NCBI GenBank assembly: GCA_000310025.1
Contig: FN649750.1
Location: forward strand, 2,547,894-2,611,893
DNA from: Ectocarpus siliculosus
Lineage: Eukaryota; Sar; Phaeophyceae; Ectocarpales; Ectocarpaceae
Length of the DNA: 64,000 nt
Reading direction: 5' to 3'
Of the stretch, positions 38,009 to 49,936 are shown in pieces. Position 1 is the first letter of the stretch. Each line of letters begins with the position of its first letter. The notes under the pieces were generated by a model. It worked only from the letters and a program-made list of their open reading frames with translations. It was not told the origin of the DNA and did no database searches. Both the position numbers and the translations under genes were made by a program.

Positions 38009-41000
38009 TCAGATCGCTTCCCCGAGATACGCAGCGACCGTTTCCATGTCCTTGTCGCCCCTCCCAGAAAGGTTGACCAGAACAATCTTGTCTGGCGGTA
38101 GTCCCTTGGCCAGCTGTTTCACAACCAAGACTCACGTTTTGGGGTTCGCGGGCAGGGAACAGCGAAACGCCGTGGTTTTGTCTATGTTTTGTCTGTTCTT
38201 AGCACATACAAGAGATACTCCGAGTGGGCTCAGGAGGGCACGGTGATGGTGATGCGAGATGCCAACAACAACAGGCAACAGGACTAGCGCACAGCTCGCA
38301 GCCAGCTGCCAGTTGGGGTTGTGACGGTTCTTAAGCTTAACAGCTCACACAGCTGGCGCGTTTTGACTCGAAGAGCCCAGCGAACCTCATCGAGCCAAAA
38401 AGAAACGCTTACAAATCTGTACGCAGTCTTAGCCGTGTGTCCAATTTTATACCGTATACGACCCAAACATGACACTGCACTTGGCTTCTACATATCATCC
38501 ACAACGAGTATCTGTGTTGATTGTGTCTTGTCGAGGAATATCCTGGTAGCAGGTTCGGCCTCACATGGTGGAACACGTGAGCTTGAGCATCGAAATGGGA
38601 ATAATCGATAGTCGGATGGTAGAGATGGTTACCTTCTTGCTTGGGCAAGGGAGAGGTAACCATCGAAGATGACATATTGGATCTGTCCTTGGAATGTCGT
38701 AGAAATGGGCCATTCGCTCCCGTACTTGAGGGTGGAATCGAGCCTATTCAACGCCAGCAAGGTTGCGTTGGATTCCAAAATTGACCAAAGCGAAGGGCTG
38801 AGGCAGTCGACATCTTCGTCGCCAGTCGAACCACGCGCAGCAATAGCCGCTGTGTGGTCAGACATACTACCCAGCATCAACGCCAACACCGAAAACATCC
38901 GAGCGACCAAAAACATGACTGAGGGGCAAACGACTGGCGTTGATTCTACATACACTTTGCCGATACCGTGGGCACCGCACCTATTTTGTGTCTGGGGGTT
39001 GACCGCGGCAACCTTTCGGTGTGCGTGCTCTATTTCATTTCTAACCACAAGAATCGCCCCCACACACGAAACGGGGATTGGATCGTGGAGAGGTGCGGAA
39101 CCCTCCGGTTTGCCCCGGTTCTCGGAAAACCTTTCAGCGAAAACAACCAACCTCCCGGCGAACAAAATGGTATAGGGAGCTGATGTCGAGAGACCGTCAG
39201 TCAGCAGGACACCCAGAACCTATCGTCTCACGAAATAGATAAACCTCACCTGCATAGCGTGGTAGACCGCATGGGCCGGTTCCAGTGCACTGATGATTCC
39301 TTCGGTGCGTGCCAAGAGTTGGAGGGCCTCGATGGCGTGCGCATCGTCAACCGCGACGTATTCTGGCAAGACCAAAGCCGAGGACGGGAAGCATAAGGTA
39401 TACAAGAACAGCAAAAACAAAAAAGAGAAGCGTGGTCCCGGAACATATCCAGTTGATTTGGATGTGAGTCGCGAAGGCCATCTCAAGAAAAAACTCACGA
39501 ACTCTTCATCCAGCACTCGGCATTGGTATCGTTCGAATCGAGATACTTTGACACGTGTCGTGCCGTTGATAATAGAACCCGGTTTGACTCTTTGCACGAA
39601 GCGGATAAGAAGATTCGACCCGACCTTTCTCCATCCCCACTCCAACACTCAACAGACGTTGCACAACGCGCAAATAGGTGGTGCTGTCGTACTGCATCTA
39701 CTGTAGAAGGGCAGTCGAAAGCAGCCTCCACGGGTGCCCTTGCTAGCTTTGAAACGTCGGACAACTGGCGGGATTCATTCCGGTACATGTTTGTCCCCTG
39801 GGAGGTGAAACGGTTCGGTTCATATCTCACCCGCACGCCCGCTATCCTTCAGCCGCGAATGTTCCGGCCCCACCCCCGGGTAGTCGAGTCCCGCCGCAAT
39901 AGAGTGCGTGTCTGATATTTGCCCATGCTCATTCTGAGCGAGCGAAAGAGCAAAGTCAGAGGCTTCCACATAGCCAGAGGCTACGGATGTGCGAAAAGCA
40001 CGATCATAACGAATGCAGCTGTTGCATAGAAGGCTCTCGGTTTGCCCCTGTCTTTGTGGAAATGTCTTAGCGGCTGAGGCTTTTTCACCATGCTTCCTAT
40101 GCGAAAACTGCCAGATTCCTGTAAAGCCGGACCCTCAGTCATCGATCAGTACCTCTCCTGGCTTTCTCAACCGTGCATGCCGTAATTTTGAGCAGGTGGT
40201 GAATAAATATCGAATCGAGTGTGTCCACTGTTGTGCGTTAAATGGGCTCCACAGGTTGACACCTAAAGGCCACCCACAACGTTTTCCGCCGGGAATCACC
40301 TGAAGAATATACGTACGAGTGCCGTGCAGCACGCCCGGACTGCCTTTAGTAAGGACGGTGGCCGATTGGAAGAAGTTCCCCTTGCCTCCGGCCTCGACGC
40401 CCACAAGCCTCACGTGACCCGCGTTATTACCGTCCCTGAGGAAAGCGTCAAACATGCCAATCGCGTCGGACCCTTCTCCAACGCCGGCAACGACGTAGTC
40501 AGGGAGTCTCCCCGCCTGTTCGACCACCTGATTGTTTGGCAGCGTCGGGGGGTTGGTCGGTCGTAAAGTTGGGCCGGCCGGGATCCCCAGAACTGGCCTA
40601 GGGCGATGCTGGGTGCGCGTTCGGTTAGAACAACTTTCATGCCGCCACAATTTCGAGAAGGAAGTTTGAGCAGTTCGAACACCTTCTCTTACGTACTTGC
40701 ATCGCCCCGTTCTCGGCATTGAGGAAAATGCAGAAAGCATGTCATTTTGTAACCATTGCTACTGGCTGCAAGCCCCCGAAAACACAGGCTGCAAGGTGGA
40801 GCAGAGCGTTGGGAGGGAGATATTCGGTGTATGGGAGAGTTGAACCACACAGAAATCGACCGATGCGCATTCGTGAAATGCAAAAATGCTCGCGTGAAAG
40901 CACGCTTCACGCCGCACACCGAGACCCAAGGTACCCACATATCAACCCGAGTTGCCTATCGGCCCGATTCCTTCACAATGGACAAGGCTGGTGCTGAAAG

Positions 41001-44000
41001 TTCGTTCTCTGGAAAGATTTCCCAAGGGCTGCCCAACGCTTCGATCGCTAGGGTTTGTGGACAAGCATCGGGGCAGATCTCAACGCGCCTCAACGAGAAG
41101 AGGTTACGGAGGGCAAAACGACCCCGTGACCATACGATCTCCGCGAAAAATGCCAAAGGCTTGTACCACCATGAACTACTTCATCACACACTCCCCACCA
41201 GATGCACGACCACATTGTCGATCAATATTTCGTTTTTTTCAGGTGATTTCTCGTTCACCTGATATGCTCGAGGAACACTGAAGATCAAGCATGACTAACT
41301 GCCCAAAAACATATTGTGTATTTTACTACTGTAGGTCGGCCGAAGATGAAGGAAGACAGACTGAAAGTACGTTTCACTTGGTTGGCCGCGAGTGGATGCT
41401 GTGCATACCTGTGACAGAGCCTCCTCGCCGACGACGGACTGGAATTCCTTCACCATGGTGGGGAAAGGATGGGGCGCGACGGTGGAGGAAACCAGGAAGT
41501 AGGTGTCGGCGACGGTCGCCACGCAGTGTCTCATGGCCTCGTTGATTGCATCCTTCAGCTTGCGGTCCCCTTGTTCGACAGGCACCACCTGCCGGCAGAT
41601 CCGCGCGCGAGGACACATGGCGAGTAGTGAGTGCAACGATCTGAGTTTGTTCGGAGGTTCGAGGTTTCAGGACAGGGTGAAGCGAGAAATCGCAGAATAT
41701 CCCGGCGCTTCTGCTCTATCGATACACACGTCCCCCTCTGCGCTTCTCCCCCCATGTTTCTACATGTACTGTGGGACACATCCGCTTGTAGGTGACCTGC
41801 GCGCCAAGTATCTTCATCTTGACCAGGTTTAGTTTCTGCCGCTGGCAGTCCACCGCGCCCATGAAAACGGTGCACTCCATGCCCAGGAGAGCGCACGCGG
41901 TCGCCGTGGCAACCCCGTGTTGCCCCGACCCGGTGGCGGCGACGACGCGAGTCTTGCCGACGCGCTTCGCGAGCAGCGCTTGCGCCATGGCGTTGTTGAT
42001 TTCTTGCGCGCCGGTGTGTGCCATCTCCTCTCTCTTGAGCCAAATCTGGTGGTGGTGGGGGCGGTGGTGGTGTTGGTTGAAAACCCAAGGGAGGCACCCA
42101 AACGCGGACAAGGAAGGGCCCCCACACTGCGATCTAAAATATATAGGCGGACAAACTACCTGCTCTCCAGGGAGATGTGCGATGCACGCGCTGCACAGTC
42201 CGAAAATACTTGCTCTGCAGATGATTCCGGCAGCGTCTGACCCTCCGATGGGACATACCTGACCTCCCCCCATCTCCTCACTCAGGCTCTTGGCGTGGTG
42301 CAAGGGCGTCGGGCCTCCGATGTACTCCCGACGGTACCAGGCCAACTCTTCTCGGAAACACGGGTCTGCCTTCGCTGCCGCGTATGCCTCCTCCAGTCCC
42401 CTGCAGGCGTAGCGAGGAGTAGCTTTATTTCCGATTATAGGTACAACCATGTTCTGGTGTCGTCCGCTTGCTGTTGTCTTATCATAGGATGTGCAGTACT
42501 GCGGGTTGGATACCGGTGAAAGCCCTGTTGGGCGCTACAAGCCATGGTCCTATTATGATGATGGCCGACTTTCTTCTAAGGGCGAACGAGCGGTACTCAG
42601 TGGGGAGGCGTGATTTTGCGACCGTAATTTTCTGGGACGCTTCCATCCCACGAACACGTATCCGGGCATGAAGACGAGCATTTTCGCAGTAGTTACCGCC
42701 GACGTGAGCCACTGCTGACCTTGAACTTCTGCTTGGCGAGGCCGCCGTTGAGAGGGTGCTGTCTGCCGTGCCACAACCATCCGTCAGCATGAGGGAGAAT
42801 ACGTGTCGAATGCACACTAGCCCAATCTATTACCTTCCGTCAGCATGAGGAGGAATTCGTGTCGGATGCACACTAGCCGAAACCTTCTTGTTCTACCATG
42901 ACTCTAAAAACGTAGTGAAGTGGCTCACGCACTATTGTAGGACCAGAAACACCCACTCGTGGCAAACTTACGTTACATTCGCTTCCTGGCAATCTTGTGG
43001 GGTGGACAAAGACTCACTTGATTCCGTTTTCTACGCTTACCTATGCGCCTCCACAAGGGTTTCCGGAATGTAGCATCCGCCAAATGCCCCGATGTTTCCA
43101 CCAGGCGGCACAGCCTTCCGCTCTCCCTCTATCCGCATTCGGGACGCCTGTTTGCTGGGCGTCTTCGATTCGACGCTGGTGGCGGTGGTAGTGGCGGCGG
43201 CGGTGGCGGCGGCGGCGGCGGCGACTCCGGCCCGGAGACCTGAGGTGTACTTGCGAAGGTGCGCCGCGATCTCGCTGGCGGGAGCGTCGCTTGCCAACTG
43301 GTACCCCCGATCAACACCGACGACCAAGAAGGGTTGTTGGACGAACAGTAGCAGGTGTAGCGCGGACTGCACATAATTCAAGTCTAACCGTACCCGGTAG
43401 GGGGCGTTGTACTTTCCAACCTGGCAGCCTTTGGGCTCGGTAGCCGAGTCTGACGGTTCGGCGAGATCCCCCTGCGAGCAACGACTGCATCAACTGCTGG
43501 ACGATACGCCCACCTTTCAGCGCGGCAAGGTGAAGGGCTTTGAGGGAACTTCCATTCAAGAACAAAGACGAAGTGAGAAAGCCTCGGGGTACATGCACGT
43601 ACCTCCTTAGTCGACCGACTCCACCCCTGCACGCACCTCATCGATGGCGTTCATGAAGGCCGACCCAACCACGACCCCATCGGCGATTCCGGCTACCGCT
43701 TGCACCTGCTCCGTCGAGCTGATGCCGAATCCGACGGAGAGAGGCTTTCCTGTCGCCCGGCGCACGCGACGGATGAACTTCTCCAGGCCGATGGGGAGGT
43801 GGGCGCGAGCACCCGTTACCCCGGTCACACTGTGCAGCACACGGTGGGTATGTGCATCATAACAAGCGATGGTGCGGGCACGATTCAACCTCATCGTCTC
43901 AGCAGAGGTCAGTGGGCCCGCGACCAGCGCCACGCAGTTGGGGCAAGTTTGAGCGGAATCGGACTGCTTACATCCAAGTCCGTGCACACAACCATTCTCT

Positions 44001-47000
44001 CATCCTACCGACGCAGTAACTCTCAAGGTATTTGTCCTGAAAATATCTTGTCCATGTCATTGCGGCACTCCTGATAGACAAATGTGTGGGCTCAGACTGC
44101 ACAAAAGATGATATTTTTCACCATCTCGAGCACACCGGCGACCTAAAGTTCCGCACTATCAAGAAGAAGAGGTTTCAGCCGCTTTAGGTTGCTCAGGTAT
44201 GCCCCGACCATTGCTCGTCGTGTGTGGGTTGACCGCGGCGTTTTGCTCCACGCTGCGCGACGCATGTCGGCTCTAGCAACAGGGTACGCTACATAGCAGG
44301 TGCGGAACGAGCTTCTTTGGTGCTTGCCTGACACAGTAGACGAAGGAGTCGGTGGTGGAAGCGATGAAAGGGATACGATCATCGGTGGTCGTGGGCGTCA
44401 CGAGAGGGATGAACGACAGGTGGTACTCTTGGCACTTCGAGATGAAGTCGTGAGCGTCGTCGGGAAGCAGGTCAACCACCAAGAAGCCGTCAACGCCTGG
44501 TTTGAACAAGCGTAGCAAGATGGAAATTGCGGGGAAGACGTGGATTAGTGCGCCTCAACGAGTGACGACAGTCTTCAATTATGGCTTTCGGAAACACCTT
44601 CGGGTCAGCCGTTGATCAGCAACCGAAAGAGCGCTGCTGTAGTAGGGTTGCCCGTGCACGGCAGGCAGAACAAAGGCGCCTAAATAGGTGTTTTCCATGT
44701 GAAAACATTGGTCGTAGACATTCGCACATATACCAATTTGGACGGACGGCTGGACATGTCTTCTTTGGAAAAACTGAAAATTCATGAGTATTGGCCGAAG
44801 TGCAAAGCAAAATTCCCGGCAGACAGGTCTTTCCAGGTTGTCTCACCCCCCCCCTCTCCAGCTGAAGGTCAAATTCAGGACCAGGGACAACTTTCGAGAA
44901 CGTAGACGAAGGTATAGGAAGGTGGGCGACGAAGATGACAAGTTCAAATGTGAATGCGGCTCCGAGTGCGAAGACCGTGTTCATGTGGTTGCGGATTGTC
45001 TGTTGTACAAGGAGAGGGAAATGTACATGACTGAGCTGGGAAAAGTAGAAGGAAGGTACAGGGAGATGTTTGAGGCATGGAATAGCCTGGAGAAGACGGT
45101 AGCTGTACCGGGGCATCAGCAAGTGGGTTGAAAAGGCCGGAAATGATATCCATCGGATAGAATAGGGAAGGCATTATTGAGCCCCGTTTGGCAAAGTAGG
45201 AAGGAAGGATTGACCTCGGTAGTCGGCCCTGTGGGAACAATGCTCCGTCCTTTCGAGGACGCGTGGTCAATGGTCTAACCCGCTAAGGCATGCATAACAG
45301 TAGAGTACGCCCCCCTTTCGCTCATCGTCTCACCGTTCCGATGAGCATCGTGAACGAGCTTGTTCAAGCCATAGGCGAGGAACGGGTTGAGATATCCCAT
45401 GAGGACCACGGCGATCGTCAAGCCCTTCGCGCGAGCATCCCTGACTATTTCGAGACATTCCGTTAGGGTGATGCCGTTCTGCAAGGCCACCTGCCAGAGA
45501 AAAACAAGTATATGAAGTGTATTGGGCGGAATGCACATGAGAAGCTTTCCGGAAATCAAGTTGCACTGGACGAGTACGTGCTTGCCGTCATTTGTGCATG
45601 TCGCGTCACGTTTCAAGATCGACCTCCAGCCTTACACTACAGAAGGGTGCCACTGAACGGCAGAACCTTGAATTTTGTTCTACAAGACGTGGAAGACCAG
45701 AAACAAGCTGAAGTGACAGCAAATTCCTATGTGCTTTCCCACCGCTCTCACTTGACCATCAACAGTCAGTGCGTCCATCAATAGTCAGTGCGATGTTTTC
45801 TCCCGTGGAATGTATGTCCACCCAATGGGGGATGCCAAGTCCCAGAAACCCCTTCGTGAAGCAAAGGGGGGGGGGGGGGGGGGGTGTACTCATAGTCGTG
45901 CATGCCGTAGTCGTTAGACCATTGACCTCGCATCCCTACAAAGCCGGGACGGAGCACGCCGGGTTCTCACCGGACCAGGCTCTCACATCACCAAGCGCGA
46001 AGCGCCGTGAGGTATTTGGCGAGTCGCATGAAGGGTGAGCTGCATCCTGCTAAGGGTGTTCGGCATCTTGTGCTTACTTCCTTGCGTACGGGTGACAGCT
46101 ACGTATGACTTAATTTATTTTCTGGTGCTTTCACTTCCAGAGACAGTTGTAAGCACTGTGTAACTGCCTCGAGGAAGCTTGACCATTTTAACACAACGTG
46201 GTGCGATCATCCCCTGTTGCGCGGAGTGAGGTTTCTCGACCCCGCACAACATGATCTACTCGACCACCATTATGGTTACCGCAAAAAAAAAAAAACGAGG
46301 TAAAAAAAAAAAAAAACGGTAACCTGGTTGCCGAGTTCACGAATTGAATTGGCTTGTTTTACAACGTCGTTGCCAAGCGACGAAAACCCAATCCCGATGG
46401 CAAACACCGAGTGGGGGGCTTGTTTTACAACGTCGTTGCCAAGCGACGAAAACCCAAACCCCGATGGCAAACACCGGGGAGGGGAGCAAAGGGGGCGATA
46501 AAAACTGAACCGACACACGCACCTGGTTGGTGGCTTGAATGGTTGGCCCGTCTGCTTGAGGGTCGCTAAAAGGGACTCCCAGCTCCACGACGTCAACTCC
46601 CCCCTCCTACAGGCCAACACCAGGAAAACAAGGGAAGTCAGTCGCGGTGTGCTGCAGTCGAAGACTACAAATGTGGCGGCAGTGGTGTCGGCGTCGGTAG
46701 GTGGAGGTTTTCACATTTGGTTGTCGTTGCCATATGCAGTGAACATCATTGACGAAAGCGCGCGATGGCCGCCTCCTGCCAAACCCTCCCACCAGCGCCT
46801 CCTCCTGCCAACCCCAACTGCCAATAGTTCTACTTAAGCCGGGAACACACGACCAACTGCGAAATGTCGGGTACATCGAGCGTCGAGATCAGCTGCTGAT
46901 CGAGCAATAGTACGATAAAGGGTATCTAGGTGGTACACTGCCACCGCGGCAGCCTGCCCCTCCCAAAAAAACCTCTTTCATCACGGGCTCTCCTACCTGT

Positions 47001-47407
47001 AGTGCCAACAAGAGCTCCACTGTGTCGGTCTTTTTGGGGTACCCAGCGGTTAGGTAGGCAATGAAGGCTGCCTCTTGGGTTTCGTCATCCTGTCTCCGGA
47101 ACACCTCGGCCAGCCGAGGATTGACGCTTCTGATGCGTAAGTAGCCGCCGCAGCCGCCATTACCGACAAGTAGTCATGTTTGAGGGGAAAAAATGTCAGT
47201 CATAACGTGATAAGAGCACAATGTACGTGAGTCGTTGGTCAGAACGTCCCCCCTTGGTAGTCGGCTCCAAACCAGCCACGCTCAAGACGTGGACGTCGAC
47301 GACCGTGCTGTCAGATGCTCGCACCTCGTTACGGGGAAGGGCGGCACCGGCAGCAGCGTGCCCAAGCCTTGCTCGCCGACCGCGGCTGCTTCTAGATCTG
47401 ACGCCAT
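38009..47407 (-). CDS. Tryptophan synthase alpha-beta fusion with degenerate beta active site
   Basis: Exons: 47407-47325, 47129-46997, 46606-46523, 45490-45334, 44496-44328, 43829-43637, 43297-43041, 42400-42259, 42045-41797, 41588-41409, 40527-40300, 39933-39831, 39362-39250, 38113-38009. All phases agree: 731 codons plus TGA. TrpA (about 28-300) cleaves indole-glycerol phosphate; its acids are kept ([15 protein letters not shown]). An Ala/Thr-rich linker follows. TrpB (about 340-731) normally joins indole and serine on PLP. Here HTGAHK is HTGAQE (Lys to Glu at 421), AETGAG is AATGSG (Glu to Ala at 443) and GGGSNA is GEGSDA (566-571). LSGRGDKD and ALEPAHA remain. The frame is open throughout, so selection on the rest is likely. 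Intron 5 uses a GC donor. The N-terminus is uncertain: an in-frame ATG at 47503 exists, and no clear plastid leader is seen. Confidence 0.88.
38329..38386 (-). repeat. Dispersed repeat in a trpAB intron, partner of 52149-52210
   Basis: About 58 bp similar to 52149-52210 (plus). Read in the same frame, both copies give VRWAL, VKTR and LCELLSL, with differences that mostly keep the peptide. This points to a once-coding mobile element whose family I cannot name. Confidence 0.55.
44856..45316 (+). mobile_element. 3' end of a LINE (non-LTR retrotransposon), in trpAB intron 4, antisense
   Basis: The frame to 45131 reads [20 protein letters not shown], then a C-x-C-x3-C-x4-H-x4-C zinc knuckle ([17 protein letters not shown]), then YREMFEAW and EKTVAVPGH. 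This is the usual C-terminal tail of a LINE reverse transcriptase protein. A more upstream plus-strand frame (44699-44905) may belong to it but is out of register, so the copy is 5' truncated and frameshifted. Its 3' tail, 45241-45316, ends GAGTAC followed by a C run and matches the tail of the SINE-like family. It lies between exons 4 and 5 of the fusion gene on the opposite strand. Confidence 0.75.
45860..45870. repeat. Target-site duplication, left (AGCAAAGGGGG)
   Basis: The 11-bp AGCAAAGGGGG here and at 46485-46495 bracket the reversed SINE-like copy. It merges with the element's G run, so the exact edge is uncertain. Confidence 0.65.
45871..46484 (-). mobile_element. SINE-like element copy 2, in trpAB intron 3
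   Basis: On the minus strand it starts CCCGGTGTTTGCCATCGG, has the first 80 bp or so repeated in tandem, then two poly-T runs set between GGTTACCG and CGGTAACC, and ends GAGTACACC plus a C run. It matches 17341-17866 along its length. An 11-bp target-site duplication flanks it. It is in the same orientation as the host gene and close upstream of exon 4 (45490). Confidence 0.7.
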
Positions 47408-49936
47408 CCCAGCGTTCTTGCTCAAGCTAGATAGGTGTAAGGACGGAACTTGGCCGGCGGCCAGCGATCTTGCGCGCACTCTCCTGCTGTTGTGCCAGCC
47501 CACTCCTGCGCGTGCAAGAGCAAAAAGACGCTAGTTGCTGTCGTTAGTTCCCTTTTCGAGGCAGCAATCAAATGCGTGTGCTGCTGTCGGTTCCGGATCG
47601 GGGGGGGGGAGAGAGAGAGAGAGAGAGAAAGCTGCGGGCGCATCGTGGAGGAGTGTTTCTCCGTGGAACCCGTGTACTACGTGAACATGGACGAGCGGGG
47701 TGTTTCTCACACCCGCAGGCCAAGAGACACCCGGAGAAGGGAGAGAAGGTGTGATTTGATCGTACATTGCTAAAACGAGGGAAAGAGCTAGGACTGGGAT
47801 GCCGTACAAATACGAGACAAACGTCGCGACGGGGCCTCTAATGCTACAACATTATGTAGATCGCATGTTTTCAAAGGTGCAAATACGGCTACATGATTGG
47901 TACACTGGCAACAGCCCGTGGGCTGCCCTTGGGACACGTTGTGGACGCCGCTTGGGCCGCCCATCGGTACCAACGGCCAATGGGTCGCCCGCGGTTCGAC
48001 AATATCCCGCGTATGGCCGGATGGGGCTCATGGACCGTATTTAGCATGGCCAGGCCGTGGGCAGCCCACGATGGTCCTTGGGTACCTACAGCGGCCCGTG
48101 GAACAGCAACGAATGTACATATGATGTGCGCTGAAGGCAATATGTTTGTGTTCTCTTTAATGCTACCGTTTCAACTGCTGCGCGATTTACTCCGTTGAAC
48201 GTTGCTTAGACCTTCAGCTCTCCGAAAAGCGACAGAGGTTGCTCAAATATTCTGGTGTAATGCACAGGATCTTTATCGCAGACAGTTTAGTAAATGACCC
48301 CCGTGCCAATCTCTCGGCATTGAAAAAATCCCAATGTTAATATCAAGTCCATGATATTTCAGAATCTGGGGATCATGCACGATCAACAGACTACAATGGA
48401 CCTTACGCTTGATTTCGCCTGCAGTAGTTGACCGCAGGTTTCAGCACAAGAGAAGAGCTAGCTAGTGCTCACGAACGAAGTTCTGTGAACGAGTGCAAGG
48501 CTACGGCAATGAAAACGGAGAACTTCAAGAATCTATCCCAAGAGTCGTAATGATCGATTCTGGTGGCCTCCAAAATTCGTTTATTCACAAATAACATTGA
48601 CGACATGCCATTTCGATCGAGGTACGAAAATCGGTAAAATAGCACAACAGCAATAATCTACATCCTACATCGTAAACGTGTCATATTAAGCCCAGAGCAT
48701 ATCATCGTCGCGTGACTTTAGTATCCACGCGTGTAGGGTCGATGATAATTGTTTTTCACACAACTTTAGGCAAAATATGCCAACTCTTTGTTTGTCGTCA
48801 CCATTAATCTGCACGAAGATTCCTCTTGCGATAATGCGCCGTAGTTGCGTCCTGTGTGAGGTCTTACCGAGCTGCGGCCTGTGTGTGTGCCATGGTTGTC
48901 GGTGCGATCCAGTAGAGAGTGTACGGATCGCCGGGGGCATGCAAGTGCTGGGTGAGGAGGATCTCTGAATCCATCAGGTACATGTGAATGACTGTACGGA
49001 TTTTCCATCAATGCCGGGCGGACTTCGAATATGGCCGAGATCACGGGTAACCCCTTCCGACCAACCTATCTGTGTCATTACCGGTTGAACGTGTCGGAAA
49101 ATACTGACACATGTACTGTCATTATTGCGGTGATAAAACACCGAAAATATTTTTAGAGCAATGACATCATATTGATCATTGTCTTATCGCCGAGACATCG
49201 CCCGAAAAGAGAGGGGGAAAAGCCAAACCGTCTGAATGTATTTCCAAGCGCATCATAAATGAAAGAGTTATACGTGTGTCCCTGTGGGAATGATGCACGC
49301 TGTTGAGAGTGAAAGTTATACATTCCGCTACAAACCTTCTGATCGTCTACAACATGGTGTTGCCATACCAGTTCCTCCCACTGGTCCCTGTTGGGTGACA
49401 GGATGACCCCCGTCGTCCTCTTCAAGGTCATGAAATGAGGTCGAAGCACCCGACAAATGTCCACCTCACTCTCTTTCGTCTCCGCATCCATCCTTCAGAT
49501 GGTCTGATTTTATCTAATAGCCCGCTCTATTGGGGGCAGGGAGCCAATTCTACTGCAAATCGTGAGGGGTGGATTGTTCCAGGAAACCATAGTTGTTGGG
49601 CATACATGGCCTAGACGGTGACACCGCCAAGCAGAATATAGGCTTAGACAGACCAATAAAATATGCCAAGTACCCAGCCGTTTCTTGACTCACTCGCTAT
49701 AAAGACTTCAACGCATCCGCCTTGAACGAATCGAGCGGGAAGTCTTTTCTGATGTAGACTATGTATGCTATATTTTCTTGTGATCAGAGCTCTGCTGCCC
49801 TGGACAACTTGGTTTTCGCCTACAGAATTACCAGACGGACCAGGTCGCCTTCCCTACTGCTGTACTGTATCATATTCTGCGTTGTATCGCATGTACGTGC
49901 CCATGTCGGGGAGGTTTTACAGTCATCGCCCATCCT
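47408..49936. other. Upstream side of trpAB and gene-poor stretch
   Basis: The first 200 bp may hold more 5' coding or leader sequence of the fusion gene. A (GA)n run lies near 47608-47628. A degenerate palindromic array lies at 47890-48115. A minus-strand open frame of 112 codons at 49153-49491 (starting MDAETKESEVDICRVL) has an ordinary composition but no family I know; it could be a small gene or an exon. Confidence 0.45.
47890..48115. repeat. Degenerate palindromic-word array (CCGTGGGCNGCCC)
   Basis: Variants of CCGTGGGCTGCCC, TGGGCCGCCCA and GGCCAATGGG recur about every 20-40 bp. Most are self-complementary. The style resembles the arrays at 5945 and 19430, but the words differ. Confidence 0.55.

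Noticed and set aside
38629-39175. Overlapping open frames of 168 and 178 codons on both strands inside a trpAB intron
   Set aside because: Neither translation shows a motif I know. Long frames on both strands of the same GC-balanced stretch suggest chance.
43384-43641. Reading TrpA through to the stop after GVESVD, or a C-terminal exon [11 protein letters not shown]
   Set aside because: The donor GAG/gtgcgt at 43637 and acceptor cag/TTG at 43297 join in phase and give a proper TrpA end ([14 protein letters not shown]) running into TrpB.
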